This document shows positions 8,366-16,040 of a stretch of 16,078 bases of DNA, piece by piece. The translations under genes and the position numbers were made by a program. The DNA comes from Nereida sp024640765 (GTDB lineage: Bacteria; Pseudomonadota; Alphaproteobacteria; Rhodobacterales; Rhodobacteraceae): contig JAHEEK010000023.1 of NCBI GenBank assembly GCA_024640765.1, forward strand, positions 1 through 16,078. Reading direction: 5' to 3'. The notes beneath the pieces are model-generated. The model was given only the letters and a program-made list of their open reading frames with translations. It ran no database searches and had not been told where the DNA came from. Each line of letters begins with the position of its first letter. Position 1 is the stretch's first letter.

Positions 8366-9129
8366 CAATCAGATTCTTTAGGGTTTTTACCCAAGATGAT
8401 CATTGACAGGATATCATCCTCACTTACATCGGCGACCCGCTCGTTTCCGATTAGCTTACCATTTTTCATAACCGCCACTCGATCACATAGCTCCATCATT
8501 TCACGCGTGTCATGACTGATCAAAAAGATACCAAGACCTTGTTTTTTCAGCTCCTTGATAAGTGAGGCGACCATTTCTGTTTCGTGCACGCCAAGGGCAG
8601 CGGTCGGTTCATCCATGATTAGAATGCGCGCATTGAAGTAAACTGCTCGCGCGATCGCGACAGACTGGCGTTGCCCACCAGAAAGCGCCGAGACCGGCTC
8701 TTTGAACTTCTTGAAATTAGGGTTCAACCGCGCCATTATTCTGCGAGTTTCCGCTTCCATCTGGCCTTCATCCAACAAGCCCATCGGAGTCGTGATTTCT
8801 CGGCCCAAAAACAAGTTACTGGCAGCATCAAGATTGTCCGCAAGAGCAAGTGTTTGGTAGATAGTTTCTATGTTCAAATCACGGCTGTCGCGTGGGGAGC
8901 TGATGATCGCTTTTTTGCCATCGATAAAAAAATCACCACTGTCCGCCTTGTATGCCCCAGATAGGCATTTAATCAGCGTCGACTTTCCAGCACCATTGTG
9001 TCCAAGTAAGCCAACGACTTCGCCGGGATAAAGATCCAGCGATACGCCATCCACAGCGCGAATACCACCGAAAGCGATTGAGATATCGCGCATGTCAACG
9101 AGCGGAGTTCCTGTGCGTTCTTTTAACAT
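8365..9129 (-). CDS. xylG: Xylose ABC transporter ATP-binding protein, single-domain type
   Basis: A 254-residue ATPase energising sugar import through the adjacent permease. It shows one complete nucleotide-binding domain: Walker A GHNGAGKS at 43-50, Q-loop Gln92, signature LSGGQ at 149-153, Walker B ILIMDEP with Asp173 and Glu174, and the H-loop His206. E. coli XylG has two fused ABC domains of about 500 residues in total, so this is the shorter single-domain form found in alphaproteobacterial sugar importers such as FrcA; two copies would act as a homodimer. It begins 11 bases after xylH and overlaps xylB at TGATG. The ribosome site is weak, suggesting coupling to xylH. Substrate assignment as xylose rests on context: xylF, xylB, xylA and the ROK regulator all surround it. 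Confidence 0.92.
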   Translation of the reverse strand: MLKERTGTPLVDMRDISIAFGGIRAVDGVSLDLYPGEVVGLLGHNGAGKSTLIKCLSGAYKADSGDFFIDGKKAIISSPRDSRDLNIETIYQTLALADNLDAASNLFLGREITTPMGLLDEGQMEAETRRIMARLNPNFKKFKEPVSALSGGQRQSVAIARAVYFNARILIMDEPTAALGVHETEMVASLIKELKKQGLGIFLISHDTREMMELCDRVAVMKNGKLIGNERVADVSEDDILSMIILGKNPKESD

Positions 9130-9140
9130 TGCGGAGTCCC

Positions 9141-10472
9141 TTATTTCGCGTTTTTGCGGTAAAGATTATCTAGATAGACGGCAAAGATAAGCACGGAGCC
9201 CACCACAATCTGCTGGATTGAGGTGTCAAAACCAATCAAGACCATACCCGATTGTAGTGACTGCATCACTAACGCCCCAAGAATTGCGCCGTAAATCGTG
9301 CCAACGCCGCCAGCAAGTGAGGTTCCACCAATTACTGCTGCAGCAATCACATAAAGCTCGTCAAGTAGGCCAAGCGCGTTGGTGGCAGAATTTAGACGCG
9401 CAGAAGCAACGACACCCGCAAGGCCTGCCAAAGCGCCCATGAGTGCGAAAATTTTCAAAGTCATCGACTTCACGTTGATGCCAGCAAGTGCCGCCGCTTC
9501 CGGGTTGCCGCCAATAGCAAAAACGTTGCGGCCGAAGCGTGTGCGATTGACGAGGATTGTCATAAGAATGCCGACAGAGAGAAGGATAAGCACCGGAATT
9601 GCAAAACCGTGACTTATGAACAGTCCTTCTTCTGGCACTATGATATCGTTTGCTGCCGCATATTGTTTTACAATCCCCTTTGGCCAGGGGTAGGCGTTGA
9701 CCAAAAGAACTGCTCCGATGATCATTCCGCAAGATAGTCCACCGACGGTGAACTCGCCCCAAATTGGGCGCTTTGCAAAACCGTGGGCCGTACGCTTGCG
9801 GCGACCTTTGTAGAGCATGTAAATAATGATGACGCATGCCAAGAGACCAACGCTCCAGCTCCCTGTGGCACCAATTGTTCCGTAAGGCCCACCGCCAAGA
9901 AGCTTAAATGTGTCATCAAGTGGTGAGATCGTTTTACCATTATTTGCCAAAAAGGCAGTTCCACGCCAGACCAATAGACCGCCAAGTGTGACGATAAACG
10001 ACGGGATTTCGCGATAGGCTATAAGCCAGCCATGCAGCGCGCCTATCACGGCGCCCAATGAGATACCACAAATGGCTGTGATCAACCACATCATGGGGTG
10101 CCCCAGGCCGATGTATTGCGGGAAGATTTCGGCCTGCAAAATACCCATAGTCATGCCAGTGACGCCTACAAGCGCGCCGACCGAGAGGTCAATGTTGCGC
10201 GTTACTATTACCAAAACCATTCCTGTCGCCATAATCCCGATGGATGAGGTTTGAACAGAAAGGTTCCACAAGTTGCGCGGTGTAAGCATCGCACCAAAGC
10301 CTTTAAAGATCAGACCATAAAAATGGAATCCGAGCCAAATAAGAGCCAAAGCCCCAAACATGCCAAGAAGTCTTGTATCAATTTCTGTCCCATTCAGGAA
10401 CTTGCGGAATAGGTTTAAATTCGACTCTTTGGGCGCATGCGGGTCAGGAGACGTGTCGGTTGTGTCAGTCAT
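9141..10472 (-). CDS. xylH: Xylose ABC transporter permease
   Basis: A 443-residue inner-membrane permease of the ribose/xylose (BPD_transp_2) family, expected to form the xylose channel as a homodimer. An acidic, soluble N-terminus of about 30 residues precedes roughly ten to eleven hydrophobic segments, for example near 36-56, 75-90, 128-150, 205-222, 290-308 and 375-395. Family landmarks are NIDLSVGALVG (93-103), the RTRFGRNVFAIGGN loop, where the ATPase docks, and the ANNGKTISPL stretch. The ATG at 10472 has AGGGAT upstream. It is separated from xylF by 161 bases with a hairpin, and from xylG by 11 bases. By eye its base composition is less GC-rich than xylA and xylB. Confidence 0.94.
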   Translation of the reverse strand: MTDTTDTSPDPHAPKESNLNLFRKFLNGTEIDTRLLGMFGALALIWLGFHFYGLIFKGFGAMLTPRNLWNLSVQTSSIGIMATGMVLVIVTRNIDLSVGALVGVTGMTMGILQAEIFPQYIGLGHPMMWLITAICGISLGAVIGALHGWLIAYREIPSFIVTLGGLLVWRGTAFLANNGKTISPLDDTFKLLGGGPYGTIGATGSWSVGLLACVIIIYMLYKGRRKRTAHGFAKRPIWGEFTVGGLSCGMIIGAVLLVNAYPWPKGIVKQYAAANDIIVPEEGLFISHGFAIPVLILLSVGILMTILVNRTRFGRNVFAIGGNPEAAALAGINVKSMTLKIFALMGALAGLAGVVASARLNSATNALGLLDELYVIAAAVIGGTSLAGGVGTIYGAILGALVMQSLQSGMVLIGFDTSIQQIVVGSVLIFAVYLDNLYRKNAK

Positions 10473-10580
10473 GATATAATTAGATCCCTAGCTCAAGCGA
10501 AGGTAGCGACCTCAACGCTTGTTCGCGCTTTGATCCTTGATTCGGATCAGAACGACGTACGTGTAACTATAAATTTGTTC

Positions 10581-10620
10581 AAAAAGAAGAAAAGCAGCGC
10601 GCCCTGTAAAAGGCGCGCTG
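10581..10620 (-). terminator. Intercistronic hairpin with U-rich tail between xylF and xylH
   Basis: On the transcribed (minus) strand a perfect 9-bp stem CAGCGCGCC/GGCGCGCTG with an 8-base loop (10595-10620) is followed directly by CTTTTCTTCTTTTT. It starts 14 bases after the xylF stop. This is the form of an intrinsic terminator or 3' stabilising structure. Placed here it would let most transcripts end after xylF and some continue into xylH-G-B-A, giving excess binding protein. A second small hairpin, TGATCC-N7-GGATCA, lies at 10531-10549 in the same gap. Confidence 0.7.
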
Positions 10621-10633
10621 TCAATGGCTAAGC

Positions 10634-11662
10634 TTACATGCCGCAACCGTCAACACCGTCCATTGCGCCTTCGCAGGCTTGCGCTTTGGAGATGTGACCC
10701 GCGTCAATCGCAATGCTCAAGTTTGCTTTTGTAAGCGGTGTTGGATCCAAAAGGATAGAAGGTACTGGTGTGCCCTTTTCTCCCCCTGTAAACATGCTCG
10801 CGCCTTCGATGTCAGTCATCACCGTGCCGTCAGCCAAAGCGGACGCAATTTCGCCAGCTGCTGTGCCAAGATCTGTTGCGTTCTTCCAAACAGTCACAGT
10901 CTGCGTGCCGCGTGCAACTCGGTTAATCGCCGCCAAATCACCGTCTTGGCCACCTACCGGAATAACAAGCCCCTGCGCACTAAGAGCCGCAACAACGCCA
11001 CCTGCCATACCGTCGTTTTGCGACAAAACAGCATCGATCTTGTTGTCATTAGCTGTGAGAATCTGCTCCATGTTTTTCTGCGCGTTTTCAGGCTTCCAGC
11101 TATCGGAGAAGTTTTCACCAGCGATCACTATGTCACCGGAATCTACCGCGCCGCCAATCACTTGCATCATGCCCTGAAGCAAGAAACCTGCGTTTGGATC
11201 ACCTGGATCACCTTTGATGATCGCGTAGTTACCTTTTGGCTGCACTGCAGCGACAGATTCGGCGATTATACGTCCAACGCCAACGTTATCGAATGTAAGA
11301 TAAAACGTACGCTCGTCTTCAATGAGGCGGTCATAGCCAATCATTGGAATGCCTTCATTCGCAGCAGCGTCGATCGCTGGCCCGATCGCGTCTTTGTCCC
11401 ATGCATTAATGATTAGCGCGTCAACTCCTTGGCTCATCAGAGCCTCGATATCTGTGAGCTGCTTTGCAGACGATGATTGCGCGTCCGCCGAAACATATGT
11501 GTTACCAGCCGCTTCAATCGCAGCAACCATAGCTGCTTCATCAGTTTTCCAACGTTCTTCCTGAAAGCTAGCCCAAGACACGCCAATGCGCTTGCCTTCC
11601 GCCAGAGCGGTTGAACTGAAACCAATAGTCGCGACTACTGCCGCAGTAATAAACTTATTCAT
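10634..11662 (-). CDS. xylF: Xylose-binding periplasmic protein
   Basis: A 342-residue secreted substrate-binding protein that captures D-xylose and delivers it to XylH. A signal peptide covers residues 1-21 (MNKFITAAVV start, cleavage likely after TALA, before EGKRIG). The mature part is a Peripla_BP_4-type sugar-binding protein with GVSWASFQEERWKTD near its N-terminus and the hinge-region pattern DAVLSQNDGMAGG. The ATG at 11662 is preceded six bases upstream by GGGAGG (11669-11674), which fixes the start. The frame stays open another 30 codons upstream, but that stretch lacks a ribosome site and would bury the signal peptide. It is the first gene of the operon, divergent from xylR, and is followed by a terminator-like hairpin that fits its need for high expression. 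Confidence 0.94.
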   Translation of the reverse strand: MNKFITAAVVATIGFSSTALAEGKRIGVSWASFQEERWKTDEAAMVAAIEAAGNTYVSADAQSSSAKQLTDIEALMSQGVDALIINAWDKDAIGPAIDAAANEGIPMIGYDRLIEDERTFYLTFDNVGVGRIIAESVAAVQPKGNYAIIKGDPGDPNAGFLLQGMMQVIGGAVDSGDIVIAGENFSDSWKPENAQKNMEQILTANDNKIDAVLSQNDGMAGGVVAALSAQGLVIPVGGQDGDLAAINRVARGTQTVTVWKNATDLGTAAGEIASALADGTVMTDIEGASMFTGGEKGTPVPSILLDPTPLTKANLSIAIDAGHISKAQACEGAMDGVDGCGM

Positions 11663-11754
11663 GTTGTTCCTCCCAGAACCGTTTACCGTCACATGGGCAC
11701 TCAGGCTTTGTGACTCGCTGGTTAAGGTGCCATTATTAATTTCAGTTTGCAAAA

Positions 11755-11784
11755 TAAAAAATCGCCCTTTTTGAAGATTTTTTA
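11755..11784. promoter_or_regulatory. Candidate operator dyad in the xylF-xylR divergent region
   Basis: A 30-base dyad with perfect 9-base arms TAAAAAATC and GATTTTTTA around a 12-base centre, about 95 bases upstream of xylF and 80 bases before the first xylR start codon. Outside it, GCAAA (11749-11753) and TTTGC (11789-11793) extend the symmetry imperfectly. The long AT-rich symmetric site in the shared promoter region of a ROK repressor and its operon makes it the best visible XylR operator candidate. I could not identify sure -35/-10 boxes for either gene. A shorter dyad, TTAAATT/AATTTAA at 11851-11879, is weaker. Confidence 0.4.
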
Positions 11785-11863
11785 CAAATTTGCTTCCCAG
11801 AATAAGATTTACGCACTAGGAATCATGTCAGAGGCGCACAATTGGCTATATTAAATTTGACTG

Positions 11864-13123
11864 ATGAATTATAATTTAAATCAAAAAATTCCAACAGGAT
11901 GCGGACCTTTATTAACGCCAATCAAGGGCGGAGATATGCCCCTACGGCAGCAAATTTTCGAATATGTCCGCTCACATGGAAGTGCTGCACGCGCCGAAAT
12001 TACCCAAGCACTCGACATCAGTGCAGGCTCTGTGACCACGTTAACTGCCGATTTGATCGCAGAGGGGGTCTTGCAGGAAATCGAAGACACCCGTCGCGCA
12101 ACAAGTCGAGGTCGCCCCCGCGTCGCACTTCGCATTGTACCGCAGGCGGCGTATGTCATCGGCATCAAGTTGGCGTTCAATAAGCACTCAGCGATCCTTG
12201 CGGACTTCACAGGCAACATCGTGGCAACTGCTAACGTCCCAAGCGATGTAAAGCGGCGCAGCACCGCGACCCTGTTTCAAGAAATCGACACCCTAATCGC
12301 GCTTGTCCTAAGCGACGCAGACAAGCCTATGTCTGAGGTAAAGGCAGTTGGCCTCGGCCTTCCTGGCATCATTGATCACGACCAAGCAACCGTCACATGG
12401 TCATCCCTTTTGACCGAAGGGGACCAAGATCTTCCCACGAAATTTAAGCACCGCTACGGCGTGCCGCTCTTTATCGATAACGACACCAATATGCTGGCCT
12501 TGGCAGAGCAATGGTTTGGCGAGGGTCGTGACAAGACAGACTTTGCCGTTGTGACAATCGAGAACGGTGTTGGCATGGGGCTAGTCTCTGACGGGCAGCT
12601 TTACCGCGGCTCGAACGGGATGGGGCTTGAGTTGGGTCACACCAAAGTCCAAATGGACGGCGCATTGTGCAGATGCGGCCAGCGTGGCTGTCTCGAGGCG
12701 TATCTGGGCGCATATGCGCTGACCCGCGAGGCCATTACAGCCCTTGATATTGCCGATGCCACCGCTTTGAAAAACGATGACATTCTTGAGACACTCCTCA
12801 ACAAAGCAAAAGCAGGTGACAGGGCGGCCTTGGCAATTTTCAAACGCGCGGGCCGCTACCTTTCAGTTGGTCTTGCCAATGTGATCCAGCTGTTCGATCC
12901 GCCGTTGATCATTGTCGCTGGCGACCGGATGCAGCACGAATACCCGTACGCAGAGGCTATCTTCAAAGACGCCCAAGACATGACGCTGTCGACGCGCAGC
13001 AAGCCCTGCCAAATTCACATTCGTGCGTGGGATGATCGGGTCTGGGCACGCGGGGCGACCGCGTTGGCGCTTTCGTTCCTGACCGAGACAATGATCAGCA
13101 GTCACACCGGCGCCACAGCGTGA
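11864..13123 (+). CDS. xylR: ROK-family xylose-responsive transcriptional repressor
   Basis: A repressor of up to 419 residues, expected to shut off xylF-H-G-B-A until xylose binds. The N-terminal winged helix-turn-helix runs from about 27 to 72 (LRQQIFEYVR, then ITQALDISAGSVTTLTADLI). The ROK sugar-binding domain follows, with the acidic catalytic-like loop FIDNDTN near 204-210 and the zinc motif CRCGQRGCLEAY near 268-279, the ROK signature. The ATG at 11864 has no visible ribosome site and its first 15 codons are unusually AT-rich. A second ATG at 11936 (MPLRQQ) has AAGGGCGGAG upstream and would give 395 residues; it may be the true start. The gene is divergent from xylF and its stop overlaps the next gene by 4 bases (GTGA), implying co-transcription with it. 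Confidence 0.92.
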   Translation: MNYNLNQKIPTGCGPLLTPIKGGDMPLRQQIFEYVRSHGSAARAEITQALDISAGSVTTLTADLIAEGVLQEIEDTRRATSRGRPRVALRIVPQAAYVIGIKLAFNKHSAILADFTGNIVATANVPSDVKRRSTATLFQEIDTLIALVLSDADKPMSEVKAVGLGLPGIIDHDQATVTWSSLLTEGDQDLPTKFKHRYGVPLFIDNDTNMLALAEQWFGEGRDKTDFAVVTIENGVGMGLVSDGQLYRGSNGMGLELGHTKVQMDGALCRCGQRGCLEAYLGAYALTREAITALDIADATALKNDDILETLLNKAKAGDRAALAIFKRAGRYLSVGLANVIQLFDPPLIIVAGDRMQHEYPYAEAIFKDAQDMTLSTRSKPCQIHIRAWDDRVWARGATALALSFLTETMISSHTGATA

Positions 13124-14637
13124 GCAGCCAGCCCTGCACCACCGCCAGTTACGGCGCACTGATCACAACGGCTTTGTTGACACCCCTGTCCAGCGCCGCA
13201 GATCCCCTTTTCGAGGACGTATCTGAAAACTTACCGCAACACATTTATAGCGGTGATTGGAACCACTTCGTTGGTGGCGGCATTGCCGTTCTGGATTGCA
13301 ACAATGATGGTTTCGTCGATATTTTTGCGGCTGGAGGCCAGACGCCCGCCTTGCTACTGCGCAACGACGGCGCGATGCGTTTTAGCCCGCAAACGATACC
13401 ACAGATCACTGGAACCACGGGCGCCTACCCTATTGACATCAACGGTGACGAACACATGGACCTGTTTGTGCTGCGCGTCGGCCCCAACATGATCCTGAAA
13501 GGTGACGGACAGTGCGGGTTTGTCGACGCCAGCACGGAATTCAACCTGCCAACCGATGACAGCTGGTCAACGGCCTTCACTGCGTGGTGGGAAGATGAAT
13601 TGCCTACAATGGCCGTTGGAAATTACGTGGACCGATCAGACCCTAATGGCCCATTTGAAGCCTGTGACGACAACCAAATTCTGACACCGCGCGATGGGTC
13701 ATATATGGCCTCACCCCTAACGCCTGGGTATTGCCCACTCTCTATTTTGGCCGCTCAAGATGCCCGTGGTCGCCACACACTGCGACTGTCTAATGACAGG
13801 CATTATTATGTGCGCGGCGGCTTTGAGCAGATGTGGGACACCACGGAGAATCGCTTTTTGGGGCCCGAAGACGGATGGCAAAACGTGTCCCTTTGGGGAA
13901 TGGGCATTGCAAGCCGTGACCTGAACGGTGACGGGCGCGACGAAGTTATGTTGACGTCCATGGGGGATCAGCTTCTTCAAATTGCGCAGCCAGATGGTAC
14001 GTATAAAGCGGCGGACTACGCCATTGGCACCTACGCACAGCGCCCCCATATTGGGGATGACGGACGGCCCTCAACCGGTTGGCATGCGGAGTTTGCAGAT
14101 GTGGATAACGACGGACAAGCGGATCTATTCATTGCGAAGGGCAACGTGGATCAAATGCCGGGCATGGCGACGCGTGACCCCAATAACTTGCTCATGCAAT
14201 TGAATGACGGCAAATTTGAAGAGCGCGCCCACATCGCAGGTGTCGCAACGACCGAACGCTCACGCGGCGCGGCACTGGTAGATTTTGACAACGATGGTCG
14301 ACTTGATTTGATCGTTTCGAACAGACGCGCGCCGCTTGAACTTTACCGCAATGTCACGTCAGTCACGGGCAATTGGATTAACATCACCCTACGTCAGTCC
14401 GAAGGTAATGTAGATGCCATCGGCGCGCTCATCTCTGTTGATACGGGCACCTCAAAACAGCTGCAGCAAAACATAATTGGTGGTGGACACGCCGGCGGAC
14501 AACTTGTGGGGCGTCACTTTGGACTGGCCGAGGCCCAGCAGATAGACGTCACGGTGACATGGCCCGATCAGAGCCAGTCAACGCATTCTTTCTGCGCAAA
14601 CCAGCGGGTGGTCATTTCGAAACCGACACAGCCCTAA
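13120..14637 (+). CDS. Secreted FG-GAP/VCBS repeat protein with UnbV/ASPIC domain (CRTAC1-like)
   Basis: A 505-residue exported protein with a predicted calcium-binding beta-propeller. Residues 1-27 look like a signal peptide (cleavage near SSAA, before DPLFEDV). Five D-x-N/D-x-D-G-type calcium loops are visible: 59-67 (DCNNDGFVD), 106-114 (DINGDEHMD), 267-275 (DLNGDGRDE), 327-335 (DVDNDGQAD) and 388-396 (DFDNDGRLD). An UnbV/ASPIC domain occupies about 418-500, with NWINITL, DAIGA, RHFGLA and VTWP at the family positions. It is rich in Trp (ten, including W156-W157) and has five Cys in the mature part. The start is GTG at 13120, overlapping the xylR stop by 4 bases, with no ribosome site of its own, so translation is coupled. 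It converges on the di-haem peroxidase gene with 5 bases between stops. Function unknown; roles in binding or as partner of the peroxidase are guesses. Confidence 0.88.
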   Translation: MSSQPCTTASYGALITTALLTPLSSAADPLFEDVSENLPQHIYSGDWNHFVGGGIAVLDCNNDGFVDIFAAGGQTPALLLRNDGAMRFSPQTIPQITGTTGAYPIDINGDEHMDLFVLRVGPNMILKGDGQCGFVDASTEFNLPTDDSWSTAFTAWWEDELPTMAVGNYVDRSDPNGPFEACDDNQILTPRDGSYMASPLTPGYCPLSILAAQDARGRHTLRLSNDRHYYVRGGFEQMWDTTENRFLGPEDGWQNVSLWGMGIASRDLNGDGRDEVMLTSMGDQLLQIAQPDGTYKAADYAIGTYAQRPHIGDDGRPSTGWHAEFADVDNDGQADLFIAKGNVDQMPGMATRDPNNLLMQLNDGKFEERAHIAGVATTERSRGAALVDFDNDGRLDLIVSNRRAPLELYRNVTSVTGNWINITLRQSEGNVDAIGALISVDTGTSKQLQQNIIGGGHAGGQLVGRHFGLAEAQQIDVTVTWPDQSQSTHSFCANQRVVISKPTQP

Positions 14638-14642
14638 ATGCG

Positions 14643-15983
14643 CTACTGCGCCTCTTGACGAGGCACGTCCAAACCACTGGGCACCGCATCCGGAATACCC
14701 AATCTGCCAGTCACACTGATTGGGTCCGTCAATGTGTTCAGGAACGCCACAATTGCCGTAATCTCCGCGTCACTTAATGAAACAGTTGCGGCCTTCACCG
14801 CAGCGGAAATTGCCGCAACTTGCTCGGGATCATCAAGAACCGTGAAATCTGGCGCGTCATAGCTGGGCAAGACAACCTGCGTTCGATCAAACTGAGCGAG
14901 AGCCCTAGCAGGATCCGCGTGATCAGCGATAAACGCCGCCAAATCGCGGTGTGCACCGGCGTGTCCGTAGGGGGCCGTCAACGCAACATTGCGCAACGAG
15001 GGCGTGCGAAAAGCATAGCGATCCGCCTCTTTGCCCGTCACCCGAAAGCGCCCATCATCACGGTGGTGCGTTTCAAATGTGGCCGATTTCCCAGGTCCGA
15101 TTTGAGGCGCCGCCATCGCGTGAAAGCCCTGATCCGTCAGCAAAGGCCCTGAGTGACACTGCGCGCAATTGGCCCTGCCATAAAACAAATCAGCACCTGT
15201 CGCCGCCAGCCCTTCAAAGCCTGCCTGCCCGCGCAAGACTGCGTCAAATGGCGCGGTATCCGAACGCCACTCAAACTCCATGAACGCCGCAACTGCATCC
15301 GAAATTTTTGTGAACCCAATGTCTTCAGGTCCGGTGACATCTGGATATACCGCTTCGAATTTTTGCACGTATGCCGGAACGTCACGGACCCGCTCGGCCA
15401 ATACATCCCACGCGCCGCCCTGCCCTGTGATGCGCCCCTGACGGACAAGCTGTGCTACCTCATTTTCGCGAAATGAGCCCGCCATTTCATCGCGGCTTAG
15501 AACCGGAAACATCGTCTGTGCTGACAAAATGGAGGCGAACCCGTCGGCCATGTCGCCGCCCATCGGCGTGCGGATGCCATATGGTTGCGCCAGATCAAAT
15601 TCAAGGCGCCCATCATGGAACAGCCGGACAACCTCGCGTGCACCAAGGTTGAACAACGCCGGAGAATTACGCGGTATCCGCTCCTCTGGGATATTAGAAG
15701 CGTCGAACCGTCGCGTCGGGCCAAGACCAACACCGCCATCCCCGAACGACAAAGCAAGCCCGTCGGACGTGCCAAAGTCAGGATGATGACAGGTGGCGCA
15801 AGCGATTTTTTTGTTGCCCGATAGGATCGGATCATAGAAGAGCAACTGTCCCAACTCCGCCTCGGCTCGGTCAACCGCGAAAAACGAGGCGTCATCGAGC
15901 GGCTGCGGTAGATTTGGCACGGACTGCGCAGCAGCGATGCTGGCGAAAAATACAAAAGTGCTTGTAGAATGAATTAACTTCAT
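14643..15983 (-). CDS. Periplasmic di-haem cytochrome c peroxidase/MauG-family protein
   Basis: A 446-residue exported di-haem c-type enzyme. The signal peptide ends near residue 19 (IAAA, then QSVPN). Haem sites are CATCH at 62-66 and CAQCH at 273-277, the usual two-domain layout of bacterial cytochrome c peroxidases and MauG. The family segments RNSPALFN (105-112) and RTPSLRNVALTAPY (326-339) are present. Two departures: the FWDGR pattern that supplies the inter-haem Trp reads LFHDGR (His123), and after the second haem site the only Met is Met290, so the distal Met ligand of classical peroxidases appears missing. This favours a MauG/MbnH-like oxidase acting on a protein, though simple peroxide reduction cannot be excluded. 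AGGAGGG (15989-15995) lies five bases before the ATG. The gene ends 5 bases from the FG-GAP/UnbV gene, tail to tail. Confidence 0.9.
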   Translation of the reverse strand: MKLIHSTSTFVFFASIAAAQSVPNLPQPLDDASFFAVDRAEAELGQLLFYDPILSGNKKIACATCHHPDFGTSDGLALSFGDGGVGLGPTRRFDASNIPEERIPRNSPALFNLGAREVVRLFHDGRLEFDLAQPYGIRTPMGGDMADGFASILSAQTMFPVLSRDEMAGSFRENEVAQLVRQGRITGQGGAWDVLAERVRDVPAYVQKFEAVYPDVTGPEDIGFTKISDAVAAFMEFEWRSDTAPFDAVLRGQAGFEGLAATGADLFYGRANCAQCHSGPLLTDQGFHAMAAPQIGPGKSATFETHHRDDGRFRVTGKEADRYAFRTPSLRNVALTAPYGHAGAHRDLAAFIADHADPARALAQFDRTQVVLPSYDAPDFTVLDDPEQVAAISAAVKAATVSLSDAEITAIVAFLNTLTDPISVTGRLGIPDAVPSGLDVPRQEAQ

Positions 15984-16012
15984 AATTACCCTCCTAACAA
16001 AGCCATACTGGC

Positions 16013-16040
16013 ATTATGCAGAGGCAATTCAGAGGGGCAA
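16013..16040 (-). promoter_or_regulatory. Possible promoter of the di-haem peroxidase gene
   Basis: On the minus strand TTGCCC and CATAAT stand 16 bases apart, about 30 bases upstream of the peroxidase start codon, and resemble -35 and -10 boxes. The match is moderate and unsupported by other data. The remaining upstream stretch to the window end shows no gene. Confidence 0.3.

Noticed and set aside
10679..11416. 245-codon open frame on the plus strand opposite xylF
   Set aside because: Entirely antisense to xylF; the translated sequence is low-quality with no recognisable domain.
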